A stretch of DNA of 10,127 nt from Bacteroidia bacterium (GCA_019454865.1 JACFNJ010000082.1:1-10127); one strand, 5' to 3'. Positions 1-7,928 are shown, numbered from the stretch's first letter. Made by a program: numbers and translations. The notes: generated by a model not told the origin, from the letters alone.

Positions 1-138
1 ATAAAAGAGCTGTTTATTCCATTGTTTTTATATTTCCAAACTCCGGCATCAAAAGTTGTAGCTAATGACATTGCCCCAAAACTTACTAATATGGATAAAG
101 CTTTGTTGCAAATGCTGTTTACATTTTCAAACGGATAA
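1..138 (+). CDS. C-terminal end of an unidentified protein (5' truncated by window edge)
   Basis: Frame 1 is open from the first base and gives 45 residues ending in LLQMLFTFSNG before a TAA stop at 136-138. There is no start codon inside the window that would account for it, so the gene begins to the left. The visible tail mixes a hydrophobic stretch (LFIPLFLYF) with a more polar, probably helical segment. I recognise no motif and assign no function. A hairpin terminator about 20 nt after the stop, on the correct side for this gene, supports it as a real gene end. The neighbouring gene on the right converges on it. Confidence 0.6.
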   Translation: MKELFIPLFLYFQTPASKVVANDIAPKLTNMDKALLQMLFTFSNG

Positions 139-156
139 TTGTATTAATCACTAATC

Positions 157-194
157 AAAAACGGCTGTTTAACTTCGTTAAACAGCCGTTTTTT
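157..194. terminator. Bidirectional intrinsic terminator between convergent genes
   Basis: A perfect 16-bp inverted repeat (157-172 with 178-193) encloses the loop CTTCG. The stem is AAAAACGGCTGTTTAA on the left and its complement on the right, so each strand has a GC-containing stem followed by a run of T's (TTTTTT at 189-194 on +). It lies between the + strand gene ending at 138 and the - strand transporter ending at 214, and can serve both. Confidence 0.9.
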
Positions 195-213
195 CAAACA
201 TAATATTGCACGA

Positions 214-2112
214 TTAAACTACACCGTGCATCATTTTTAGAAGCTTTTTACTTAAAAAGAAAAGTATTACTGCTGAGGCACCTGCCATAAATACAAACAC
301 CATGAAAAAGTTGTAAAGATTTTCAATTTTATAACCCAAGAAACTTGGTTTTTCAGGGTGTAAGTTCCAAATCTGTAATTTAGTTACTTTCACAGGAGCT
401 TTATCTACTACACGTTCTGTGGTTTCTTGTGTTATCAATTTATTCCCATTATCAATTAATACAGCACGATCAAAGTTTTTATTAGCAATTTTTATTAGCT
501 TTAAATGGAAATTACTTACATCAGCTGTAGTTGTTGATGGCTCTATGGAAACAATACTATCTGCTTTAGGATTTGCTATTGATTTGGTAGTTTGCAAGGA
601 TACCAATGCTAATTTGGAGTTCTCCTTTGGATCTGCATTCCAAACCGCATCGTCTATTTTAAATGCAGCTAACTTGTCCATTTGTGTAGCATCCGTTTCG
701 TTGCTTATTGAACGTTCAATTTTTACTTCCTCCGGATACAATGAACTTAATGTACCTGCAAATTTATTGGCAGATGCCGTAGATAAAAACCAAACACCCA
801 TTAACAACGAAGCTAAACGTGCAGGCGATAATTTATTAACCATAGATAAACCAATTGGCGATAAGCACAACTCACCAAAAGTATGTATGGTATATAAACT
901 TAATAACCATCCCATTGAAACTTTTGTACTTGGGTCAATACCTTTTACTCCAAAGGCAATTACCAAATAACCTATTGCCAATAAAAATAATCCCAAGGAT
1001 TGCTTAAATGGTGAAGCAGGCTCTAAATTACGTTTGCTTAATCCGCCCCAAAGCCATACAAAAATTGGAGCAAAAATTACAATTGCTACGGCATTTATAC
1101 TTTGAAAATAAGATGCCGGAACTACCGTGCCAAACAAGTCTCTATCTGTTTGTTCTTCGGCAAAATATGTAAGTGATGCACCTGCTTGCTCAAATGCTGC
1201 CCAAAAGAAAATAACAAAGAAAGCGGCAATATAGATTACCCAAATTTTATCCTTTTCGTGTTTTGTTAAAGTTGGGTCAGAGATGATGAACCCTGGTGCA
1301 ACTATGGTTAATGCAAAAATAAATGTACCAATTAAATCCAAATCAAGCACATAAAAGAACAAACCAAATAGTACTACAAATACACCTGCCCAAATTGTAA
1401 TTTGCTTGGTATCTATCTTACTTCCTCCATCAGCGGATACTGTTTCTTCCTCTTTTCTGATTACGTTAGGTTTTGCCCCAATCTGTTCGCCTTCAGGTGT
1501 TACAATGTATTTATTTTTAAGCGTAACAAATAACAGCACACTTAATATCATTCCCATACATGCAGCCAAAAATCCCCATTTAAAATCATCCGGATTGCCT
1601 GTATCACCTAGATAACCCGCTAATAAAGGTGCTATAAATGCACCTAAATTAATGCCCATGTAAAAAATTGTAAATGCTGAATCTACCCGCTTGTCGCCAG
1701 GAGGATATAGCTGACCTACCATTGTTGAAATATTTGGTTTAAAGAAGCCATTTCCTAAAATTAAAAAGCCCAAACCAATAAACATTAACATCGGTGCTAT
1801 TGAATCAGCATGAAAACTACCTGCCAAAAACATAAAAAACTGACCGATTGCCATCAATACACCACCTACTATAATTGATTTTCTGTTACCCCAATATCTA
1901 TCAGCCATGTAGCCACCAAGTAGTGGAGTTAAATAAACTAATCCGGTGTAACTTCCGTATATCTGTGAACCCAATGCCTTATCAAACAACAAAGCTTTGG
2001 TCATAAATAATACAAAAATGGCACGCATGCCGTAATAACTAAAACGTTCCCACATTTCAGTAACAAAAAGTACATAAAGCCCTTTTGGATGTCCGGTATT
2101 TGATTGACTCAT
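214..2112 (-). CDS. POT/PTR2-family proton-coupled di/tripeptide transporter (peptide MFS transporter)
   Basis: This 632-residue inner-membrane protein should import di- and tripeptides together with protons. The POT signatures are clear: E19-x-x-E22-R23-F in the first helix (the proton/peptide-coupling ExxER motif), a conserved lysine in NGFFKPN (K125), the PTR2 signature FYMGINLGAF (150-159), FFWAAFEQ with E308 in helix 7, and GELCLSP with E414 in helix 10. Hydrophobic segments run throughout to about 450, followed by a soluble insert at about 457-598 and a last helix at about 600-620. That insert makes the protein longer than typical bacterial POTs of about 450-500 residues. The gene lies 119 bp downstream of a DPP IV-like peptidase on the same strand, which supports a peptide-use role. 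Substrate preference cannot be read from the sequence. The start is the ATG at 2112; no Shine-Dalgarno or clear -7 element is seen ahead of it. Confidence 0.95.
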   Translation of the reverse strand: MSQSNTGHPKGLYVLFVTEMWERFSYYGMRAIFVLFMTKALLFDKALGSQIYGSYTGLVYLTPLLGGYMADRYWGNRKSIIVGGVLMAIGQFFMFLAGSFHADSIAPMLMFIGLGFLILGNGFFKPNISTMVGQLYPPGDKRVDSAFTIFYMGINLGAFIAPLLAGYLGDTGNPDDFKWGFLAACMGMILSVLLFVTLKNKYIVTPEGEQIGAKPNVIRKEEETVSADGGSKIDTKQITIWAGVFVVLFGLFFYVLDLDLIGTFIFALTIVAPGFIISDPTLTKHEKDKIWVIYIAAFFVIFFWAAFEQAGASLTYFAEEQTDRDLFGTVVPASYFQSINAVAIVIFAPIFVWLWGGLSKRNLEPASPFKQSLGLFLLAIGYLVIAFGVKGIDPSTKVSMGWLLSLYTIHTFGELCLSPIGLSMVNKLSPARLASLLMGVWFLSTASANKFAGTLSSLYPEEVKIERSISNETDATQMDKLAAFKIDDAVWNADPKENSKLALVSLQTTKSIANPKADSIVSIEPSTTTADVSNFHLKLIKIANKNFDRAVLIDNGNKLITQETTERVVDKAPVKVTKLQIWNLHPEKPSFLGYKIENLYNFFMVFVFMAGASAVILFFLSKKLLKMMHGVV

Positions 2113-2231
2113 ATATTTATTAAATAAAGATGCAATTTATTATTAAGGTTGAACTATGCAAGTACAAATTGATTGCTTCACAGTTTTTGTATTTTAGATT
2201 TACTTTTTAATTTAAACAATTGAATTTGTTC

Positions 2232-4382
2232 TTATAATTTTTCGAGAATAAAACGGGTCATTCTATCGTACAGATGCAAGCGGGTTTTGCTGCCTCCTAT
2301 TCCATGATTTTTATTTGGATAAAATTCACTATCAAATTTCACACCTTTATTAATCATCGCATTTACCATTTCTACTGCATTCTGAAAATGCACATTATCA
2401 TCAGCAGTACCATGTATGATTAAATAATTACCTTTAATTTTTTCAACATGATTGATTGGTGAATTGTTATCGTAACTCTCGCCATTTTCTTGTGGTGTAC
2501 GCATAAAACGTTCGGTGTAAATATTATCATAATACCGCCAGTTGGTTACGGGAGCAACAGCTATTGCTGTTTTAAACACATCTGCACCTTTGCTTATTCC
2601 CAAACTTGCCATGTATCCACCAAAACTCCATCCCCAAATACCTATACGTGATGCATCAACCCAACTATTTTTAGCAAATTGTTTTGCAAAATAAATCTGA
2701 TCTTCTATTTCATATTTTCCCAATTGCATGTATGTTGATTTTTTAAATGCCTCGCCTTTAAACCCTGTGCCTCGCCCATCTAAGCAAACAATAATATACC
2801 CTTTATCAGCCAACAACTGATACCAGAAATAGTTTCCACCCATCCACCGATTAATTGCTAACTGATGCCCCGGACCGCCATATACATACATTAAAACAGG
2901 ATATTTTTTACTTGCATCAAAGTTTTTAGGTTTCATTATAAATAAATTCAACTGTTCGTTATAGGCATTTGCAGTTGTAGTTAATTCAACATTTGCAATG
3001 GAGTAAGACTTCATTTTTTCAATCAGCGATGCATTATCCTCAAGCACCCGCAATTCATTACCTGTAGCATTACATAAAGCATAATACGGTGGTGTATTGA
3101 TGGATGAGTTGGCTAATAAGAAATATGTAAAATCTGCATTAAAGGTTGCACTATTCCAGCCTTTTTTAGGTGTGAGTTGTTTTTTCACTTTACCATCTAA
3201 GGTTACAGAATAAACATATCTTTCGGTTGAACTAATTTCGGATGTACTTACATAAAGCGTTTTGCTCTTTTCATTGTAACCATAAAAATTATCTACATCC
3301 CAGTTACCTTTGGTTATTTGCTTAATTAATTTACCGTCAATGGTATAATGATACAAATGATTCCATCCACTCTTTTCGCTATTTATTAAAAAGCTTTTTT
3401 TATCGGATAAAAAAGTAATTTCCGGTACATCAATATAGGCTTTGTTTTGTTCGGTATAAATAATTTTAGTTGCACCGGTTTCAGTATTTGCAAGTAATAT
3501 CTCCAACTTATTTTGCAAGCGATTTAAACGTTGAATGCTTAGTTTATTAGCATCTTTTGTCCATGCAATACGTGGAATGTAAATATCTGTTTCGGCTCCA
3601 ATATCTATTTTTTTCACTTGCTTATCGGCTAATGTATATACCTGAATGGTAATTACTGAATTACTTTCACCGGCTTTAGGATACTTAAATTTATACTCAT
3701 CCGGATAAAGCTTACCATACATGGTCATTGAAAACTCTTTTACTTCCGACTCATCAAACGTATAAAATGCAATAGCAGTACTTTGTTCATTCCAATAAAA
3801 TCCTTTGGATAACGCAAACTCTTCTTCATACACCCAATCGGTTGAACCATTAATTATTTTATTCAACTCACCATTTGTTGTAATCCGGCTTTCGGTATTG
3901 TTTTGAATATCGAACACAAACAAATTATTTGCCTTTACGTAGGCTAAATATTTACCATCAGGCGAAAATTCAGCAAGCATTACAGCATCAGCAATAGGCT
4001 GTGTCAGCTTTTTGGTTGAAAAATCATATACATAAATATTGGCAGCATACGAATGGCGATAAATATGCTTAAAATTTGTTTGAAGCAATAACTTACTTTC
4101 ATCGTTACTAAACGTGTAACTGTAGCCGCTTAGATTAATTTCATTTTGAAACAACAGTGTATCTACTGTATTACCGGTAGTAAAACTGTATCGTATTATA
4201 TTTTCGTTTTTATCTTGTGCAGTATAATACGCACCATTTTTCATGGATTTAAAACCGGAAACACCTTTTGAAGAAAAAGTGTTTTTTGTAAAAATATCTT
4301 CAAGCGAAATGGAATTTTGTGCATAGCTTCTAACTGTAACTAAAGCACCGATAATGAAAAATAGGAATAGTCGTTTTATCAT
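2232..4382 (-). CDS. dpp4: DPP IV-like prolyl dipeptidyl peptidase, family S9
   Basis: This secreted serine peptidase of 716 residues is expected to release N-terminal Xaa-Pro (or Xaa-Ala) dipeptides from peptides in the periplasm. Residues 1-21 form a signal peptide: MIKR, a hydrophobic core, then a likely cut after SYA. An N-terminal beta-propeller occupies about 50-450 and contains DWVYEEEF (182-189), the glutamate motif that holds the substrate amino terminus in true DPP IV enzymes. The alpha/beta-hydrolase domain follows at about 480-716. It has the oxyanion tyrosine Y501 in YGGPG, nucleophile S586 in GWSFGGY, D661 in GTADDNVHF and H693 in NHG. The D-to-H spacing of 32 equals that of human DPP4 and the S-to-D spacing is 75 against 78. 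No residue needed for catalysis appears to be missing. The gene lies upstream of the POT transporter and divergent from the FAD oxidase. Confidence 0.94.
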   Translation of the reverse strand: MIKRLFLFFIIGALVTVRSYAQNSISLEDIFTKNTFSSKGVSGFKSMKNGAYYTAQDKNENIIRYSFTTGNTVDTLLFQNEINLSGYSYTFSNDESKLLLQTNFKHIYRHSYAANIYVYDFSTKKLTQPIADAVMLAEFSPDGKYLAYVKANNLFVFDIQNNTESRITTNGELNKIINGSTDWVYEEEFALSKGFYWNEQSTAIAFYTFDESEVKEFSMTMYGKLYPDEYKFKYPKAGESNSVITIQVYTLADKQVKKIDIGAETDIYIPRIAWTKDANKLSIQRLNRLQNKLEILLANTETGATKIIYTEQNKAYIDVPEITFLSDKKSFLINSEKSGWNHLYHYTIDGKLIKQITKGNWDVDNFYGYNEKSKTLYVSTSEISSTERYVYSVTLDGKVKKQLTPKKGWNSATFNADFTYFLLANSSINTPPYYALCNATGNELRVLEDNASLIEKMKSYSIANVELTTTANAYNEQLNLFIMKPKNFDASKKYPVLMYVYGGPGHQLAINRWMGGNYFWYQLLADKGYIIVCLDGRGTGFKGEAFKKSTYMQLGKYEIEDQIYFAKQFAKNSWVDASRIGIWGWSFGGYMASLGISKGADVFKTAIAVAPVTNWRYYDNIYTERFMRTPQENGESYDNNSPINHVEKIKGNYLIIHGTADDNVHFQNAVEMVNAMINKGVKFDSEFYPNKNHGIGGSKTRLHLYDRMTRFILEKL

Positions 4383-4428
4383 AACTCAAATTTTAAAATA
4401 ATTTTATGTTTACATTAATTGAAGTGAA

Positions 4429-4436
4429 CAAATGTA
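4429..4436 (-). promoter_or_regulatory. Putative -7 promoter element for the DPP IV gene
   Basis: Read on the - strand this is TACATTTG, a full match to the Bacteroidota -7 consensus TAnnTTTG. It lies 46 nt upstream of the peptidase ATG, giving a leader of roughly 40 nt. No TTG is present at the usual -33 distance, so the call rests on one element. The site is part of CAAAT-GT-ATTTG (4429-4440), a small inverted repeat whose other arm makes a near-match (TGTATTTG) facing the opposite gene. Confidence 0.5.
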
Positions 4437-4487
4437 TTTGGTTAATTGTGTTTATAACTCATTACTTAATCTACACTGCACTCTTTT

Positions 4488-4495
4488 TATATTTG
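4488..4495 (+). promoter_or_regulatory. Putative -7 promoter element for the FAD-linked oxidase, very close to its ATG
   Basis: TATATTTG matches the Bacteroidota -7 consensus TAnnTTTG and ends only 4 nt before the ATG at 4500. Transcription from it would begin at or next to the start codon, producing a leaderless or nearly leaderless mRNA. No TTG is found about 19 nt upstream, so the -33 element is missing or degenerate. Confidence 0.5.
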
Positions 4496-4499
4496 AAGT

Positions 4500-5897
4500 A
4501 TGCAATATAACAAAGTAAGTGAAGCACAAATAAAAACTTTACAAACCATACTTGGTGCACCGTTTATCACAACCGGAAAAGATGACTTAGAAAAATACTC
4601 CCGTGATTTTACCGAAAACTTAAGCTATACACCGGATGTAGTAGTAAAACCCGGAACACCGGAAGAAGTATCGGCAATTTGTAAATTTTGTTACGAGCAT
4701 AATATTCCATTTACACCACGCGGTGCAGGTACAGGCTTAAGCGGTGGTGCATTGCCGGTATTTGGTGGCATTGTTATATCCATGGAACGTTTCAATAAAA
4801 TAATTGAAATTGATGAACACAATTTTCAGGCAACAGTTGAACCGGGTGTAATTAACGAAGAATTTCAAAATGCAGTAATTGAAAAAGGTTTGTTTTACCC
4901 GCCCGACCCTGCAAGCAAAGGCAGTTGCTTTTTGGGTGGAAACATTGCACATGCAAGTGGCGGACCACGTGCCTTAAAGTATGGCACAACACGCGATTAT
5001 GTTTTAAATTTAGAAGTAGTATTACCAACAGGCGAGATAATTTGGACAGGCGCAAACACCTTAAAATACTCTACCGGATACAACCTTACGCACTTACTTA
5101 TAGGTAGCGAAGGTACACTAGGCATTGTTACTAAAATTGTATTTAAACTTATTCCATATCCTACGCAAACATTTCTGCTGCTTGCTTCGTTTGCTTCACC
5201 CGAAAAAGCTTGTGAAGCCGTAAATGGAATTTTTTTAGCAGGATGCAGCCCAAGTGCTTGCGAGTTTGTAGAGCCCGAAGGTTTTCGATTAGCAGCCAAG
5301 GTTATGGATATTGCATTTGAGTGCAAACAAAATGTAGAAGCATACTTGCTAATAGAAGTAGATGGCAATGATACGGAAACCTTGATGAATGCATGTGAGC
5401 GCATTAATGAAGTATTGGATAAATACCAAAGCATAGAAGTACTGCTGGCTCAATCTGCTGACGAAAAGGAATACTTTTGGAAACTGCGAAGAATGATAGG
5501 TGCTGCTACCAAGCACAACAACGAATACAAAGAAGAAGACACCGTTGTGCCGCGAGCAGCTTTACCTACATTATACCGTGGAGTAAAAACTATTGAAAAA
5601 AAATATGGCTTTAGAACCGTATGCTACGGACATGCTGGCGATGGCAATATGCACGTAAACATATTAAAAGATAACATGACAGATGAAATGTGGAACAACC
5701 AATTGCCAAATGCAATACGCGAAATATTTACGTTGTGTAAAGAACTAAAAGGAACAATTAGCGGAGAACATGGCATTGGCTTGGTGCAAAAGCAATACAT
5801 GAATATTGTTATGCCTGAAATACAATTGGAAATTATGCGAAAAATAAAACAAGTGTTTGACCCCAAAGGATTGCTTAATCCGGGGAAGATTTTTTAA
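4500..5897 (+). CDS. FAD-linked oxidase, GlcD / D-lactate dehydrogenase-like
   Basis: This 465-residue flavoenzyme of the vanillyl-alcohol oxidase superfamily probably oxidises a 2-hydroxyacid such as glycolate or D-lactate to the 2-oxoacid. The FAD-binding domain (about 45-222) carries the pyrophosphate loop PRGAGTGLSGGALP (73-86) and GGNIAHASGGPRALKYG (146-162). The C-terminal oxidase domain has HAGDGNMH (378-385), the metal/substrate-site motif of this family, and SGEHGIG (421-427). It ends in FDPKGLLNPGKIF, the normal family terminus, so the protein is full length. There is no cysteine-rich iron-sulfur region, unlike larger GlcD-GlcF fusions, and no glcE or glcF gene adjacent. The electron acceptor is therefore unknown. 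Glycolate, D-lactate and 2-hydroxyglutarate enzymes cannot be told apart by eye. The only early ATG is the one used. Confidence 0.9.
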   Translation: MQYNKVSEAQIKTLQTILGAPFITTGKDDLEKYSRDFTENLSYTPDVVVKPGTPEEVSAICKFCYEHNIPFTPRGAGTGLSGGALPVFGGIVISMERFNKIIEIDEHNFQATVEPGVINEEFQNAVIEKGLFYPPDPASKGSCFLGGNIAHASGGPRALKYGTTRDYVLNLEVVLPTGEIIWTGANTLKYSTGYNLTHLLIGSEGTLGIVTKIVFKLIPYPTQTFLLLASFASPEKACEAVNGIFLAGCSPSACEFVEPEGFRLAAKVMDIAFECKQNVEAYLLIEVDGNDTETLMNACERINEVLDKYQSIEVLLAQSADEKEYFWKLRRMIGAATKHNNEYKEEDTVVPRAALPTLYRGVKTIEKKYGFRTVCYGHAGDGNMHVNILKDNMTDEMWNNQLPNAIREIFTLCKELKGTISGEHGIGLVQKQYMNIVMPEIQLEIMRKIKQVFDPKGLLNPGKIF

Positions 5898-5943
5898 ACA
5901 CAAAATACCTCCACTATTTCAATCCCTATAAACCTAAAGGCAA

Positions 5944-6873
5944 TTAGTCTTGCTTTCCGGCAAGTAAATACAATACTGCCATGCGTGTTGCAACACCGTT
6001 TTCTACCTGATCTAAAATTATGCTGTGCTTGCTATCGGCTACATCGCTTGTAATTTCCACTCCTCTATTTATTGGTCCGGGATGCATAATTACAATTTCT
6101 TTATTTAATCTATCCAACTTGGCTTTATCTAATCCAAAAAGCATACTATATTCACGCAGGCTTGGGAAATACTTAATATCCTGACGTTCCATTTGTATGC
6201 GCAACATATTAGCTACATCACACCATTGCAATGCTTTCATCAAATCATGCTCTACTTTTACACCCAATGTTTCAATATGTTTTGGTATAAGTGTGGATGG
6301 GCCGCAAACCATTACTTCAGCACCTAATTTTTGCAAACAATAAATATTAGAAAGTGCAACTCGTGAATGTGTAATATCTCCAACAATTACAACCTTCTTG
6401 CCTCCTACTTCTTTTAATTTTTCGCGAATGGAATAAGCATCTAAAATAGCTTGTGTCGGGTGTTCATGTGTGCCGTCTCCTGCATTTATTATACTTGCTT
6501 TTACGTGTTTGGCCAAAAACATACATGCACCCGGTGCAGGGTGGCGCATTACTACCATATCTACTTTCATTGCCAAAATATTGTTAACCGTATCTATCAA
6601 TGTTTCGCCTTTTGAAACGGATGAAGATGAAGCTGAAAAGTTAACAATATCTGCACTCAAACGTTTTTGTGCCAACTCAAATGATATGCGTGTACGTGTT
6701 GAGTTTTCAAAAAACACATTCGCAATTGTTACATCTCGAAGTGAGGGTACTTTCTTTATGGGACGATTAATAATTGCTTTAAAATTATCTGCTGTTTCAA
6801 AAACTAATTCAATATCCTTACGAGTAATGTCTTTGATTCCTAACAGGTGCGATTGACTGAATTGTTTGCTCAT
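5944..6873 (-). CDS. pyrB: Aspartate carbamoyltransferase catalytic subunit
   Basis: PyrB catalyses the first committed step of pyrimidine synthesis, carbamoyl phosphate plus L-aspartate to N-carbamoyl-aspartate, in the cytoplasm. The 309 residues match the usual catalytic-chain length. The carbamoyl-phosphate loop FFENSTRTR is at 54-62, and the loop donated by the adjacent subunit, with SSSSVSKGE, is at 82-90. RHPAPGA (110-116), HPTQAILD (138-145), the aspartate-binding region with RIQMER (225-230), and HPGPINRG (264-271) are all present. The distinction from ornithine carbamoyltransferase rests on the aspartate-domain sequence and on the pyrR neighbour. No pyrI regulatory chain lies adjacent. 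The gene follows pyrR after 24 bp, so the two are almost certainly cotranscribed. It converges on the FAD oxidase with 46 bp between stops, where I see no hairpin terminator. Confidence 0.96.
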   Translation of the reverse strand: MSKQFSQSHLLGIKDITRKDIELVFETADNFKAIINRPIKKVPSLRDVTIANVFFENSTRTRISFELAQKRLSADIVNFSASSSSVSKGETLIDTVNNILAMKVDMVVMRHPAPGACMFLAKHVKASIINAGDGTHEHPTQAILDAYSIREKLKEVGGKKVVIVGDITHSRVALSNIYCLQKLGAEVMVCGPSTLIPKHIETLGVKVEHDLMKALQWCDVANMLRIQMERQDIKYFPSLREYSMLFGLDKAKLDRLNKEIVIMHPGPINRGVEITSDVADSKHSIILDQVENGVATRMAVLYLLAGKQD

Positions 6874-6897
6874 TTTATGTTGTGCAATTATTGGTTT

Positions 6898-7443
6898 TTA
6901 GGATTGATTAGTGATGATGTGTACATTATCGTTTTTGGCATTTTCTTTCCACTCTACTTTTACTTTATCATTTGCCCTTGTATCTACTGCTATACCTGTA
7001 TAATCAGGCTGTATAGGCAAATGCCTGCTGTACCTTCTATCAACCAATACCAATAGCTCAACTGTTTTTGGTCTGCCAAAATCGGTTAGTGCATCCAATG
7101 CGCTACGTATAGAGCGACCGGTGTACAACACATCATCAATTATTACAATATTTTTATCTTGTACAGTAAAATTAATGTTCATTTCGCTTGGAATAATCTG
7201 TTCGTTTCCTCTTCTAAAATCATCCCTGTAAAATGAAATATCCAACTCACCGTATAATATGTTTGTTGATTTAGTTATCTCAGCAATGCGTTGATGTATT
7301 TTGCGCGATAAGAAAATTCCACGGGGCTGTAATCCGATAATTGCAGTATTGGAAAAGTCGCCATGCTTTTCAATTAATTCAAAACACAACCTGTCTATTG
7401 TTATGTCTAATTGTTTCTTTTCCAAAATAGTTCTTGCATTCAT
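6898..7443 (-). CDS. pyrR: PyrR: pyrimidine operon regulator / uracil phosphoribosyltransferase
   Basis: PyrR proteins have a type I phosphoribosyltransferase fold. In Gram-positive bacteria they bind pyr mRNA in response to UMP to attenuate transcription, and they also convert uracil plus PRPP to UMP. In this 181-residue protein the PRPP-binding motif VIIDDVLYTGRSIR is at 100-113. The family segments GLQPRGIFL (37-45), LDISFYRDD (68-76) and DRRYSRHLPIQPDYTG (135-150) are also present, and the length is standard. It lies directly upstream of pyrB, the classic context. The 69-bp leader shows neither an obvious terminator/antiterminator pair nor a recognisable PyrR-binding loop, so RNA-based control is not evident here; the protein may act mainly as the enzyme. 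The start is the ATG at 7443, with no Shine-Dalgarno. Confidence 0.93.
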   Translation of the reverse strand: MNARTILEKKQLDITIDRLCFELIEKHGDFSNTAIIGLQPRGIFLSRKIHQRIAEITKSTNILYGELDISFYRDDFRRGNEQIIPSEMNINFTVQDKNIVIIDDVLYTGRSIRSALDALTDFGRPKTVELLVLVDRRYSRHLPIQPDYTGIAVDTRANDKVKVEWKENAKNDNVHIITNQS

Positions 7444-7512
7444 TGTATTGGTTATGCGGTTTGCTTTTACAATTTGATTGGGTTCAAATATCGGAATAAG
7501 TATTTACATTTT

Positions 7513-7923
7513 TTAGTTTGATTCAGCCAACTCCAAGATAACATCAAACTCTTCAGCGGTAAGACTACTTACACTTAGTCGTCCTTGACGGATTAGTGCG
7601 ATATTTTGAAGACGTTTATCGGCTTTCATTTGTTCAAGTGTAACACTCTTTTTTAGTTTTTGAAAAGGAGCTAAATCCACTACCACCCAATTGGTATCCG
7701 TTGTGGTTGGGTCCTGATAATACTCTTTAACAACCTTGGCAATACCTACTACTTCTTTGCCTTCATTGCTATGGTACCACATTACCAAATCGCCTTTTTT
7801 CATTGCCTTCAGATTGTTTCTTGCTTGGTAATTTCGCACACCATCCCATATTGTTCTTTTATCCTTTTTAAATTGCTCCCAGCTGTATTTGTAGGGTTCT
7901 GATTTAACTAACCAATAATTCAT
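7513..7923 (-). CDS. EVE domain-containing protein (PUA-like, THYN1 type)
   Basis: This 136-residue, single-domain cytoplasmic protein belongs to the EVE family of PUA-like folds, thought to recognise modified bases in DNA or RNA. The hallmarks are the N-terminal YWLVKSEP (3-10), WDGVRNYQARNNLKAMKKGD (26-45), MWYHS (48-52), and the C-terminal IRQGRLSVSSLT (111-122). It is full length, with no fused restriction or helicase domain, so it resembles the housekeeping THYN1-like form and not a defence nuclease. Its physiological target is not known from sequence. It lies just downstream of the rpsA terminator with its own apparent promoter, and 69 bp upstream of pyrR on the same strand, so it may be the first gene of an EVE-pyrR-pyrB transcript. 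Confidence 0.92.
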   Translation of the reverse strand: MNYWLVKSEPYKYSWEQFKKDKRTIWDGVRNYQARNNLKAMKKGDLVMWYHSNEGKEVVGIAKVVKEYYQDPTTTDTNWVVVDLAPFQKLKKSVTLEQMKADKRLQNIALIRQGRLSVSSLTAEEFDVILELAESN

Positions 7924-7928
7924 ATCGT

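Noticed and set aside
419..970. 183-codon + strand open frame inside the transporter
   Set aside because: It is antisense to the POT gene, over a region with conserved POT motifs and its insert. No independent promoter or motif supports it.
2113..2231. Promoter for the POT gene
   Set aside because: Only one-mismatch versions of TAnnTTTG (such as TCAATTTG) occur and no properly spaced TTG, so I could not support a call.
4997..5434. 145-codon - strand open frame inside the FAD oxidase
   Set aside because: It is antisense to a well-supported gene, and its translation shows no family motif; it is a shadow of the coding frame.
5898..5943. Terminator between the convergent oxidase and pyrB genes
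   Set aside because: The only symmetry is the short CCTAAAGG-like string. There is no stem long enough to call.
6470..6856. 128-codon + strand open frame opposite pyrB
   Set aside because: It mirrors conserved PyrB codons, and its translation resembles no known protein.
7444..7512. Possible PyrR attenuator or promoter before pyrR
   Set aside because: Only a 5-bp ATTTG/CAAAT pairing and a one-mismatch -7 (GATATTTG) are present. There is no U-run terminator or PyrR-loop consensus.
7513..7923. EVE protein as part of a modification-dependent restriction or defence system
   Set aside because: The protein is a single short domain with no fused nuclease or McrB-like gene nearby, and its neighbours are housekeeping genes.
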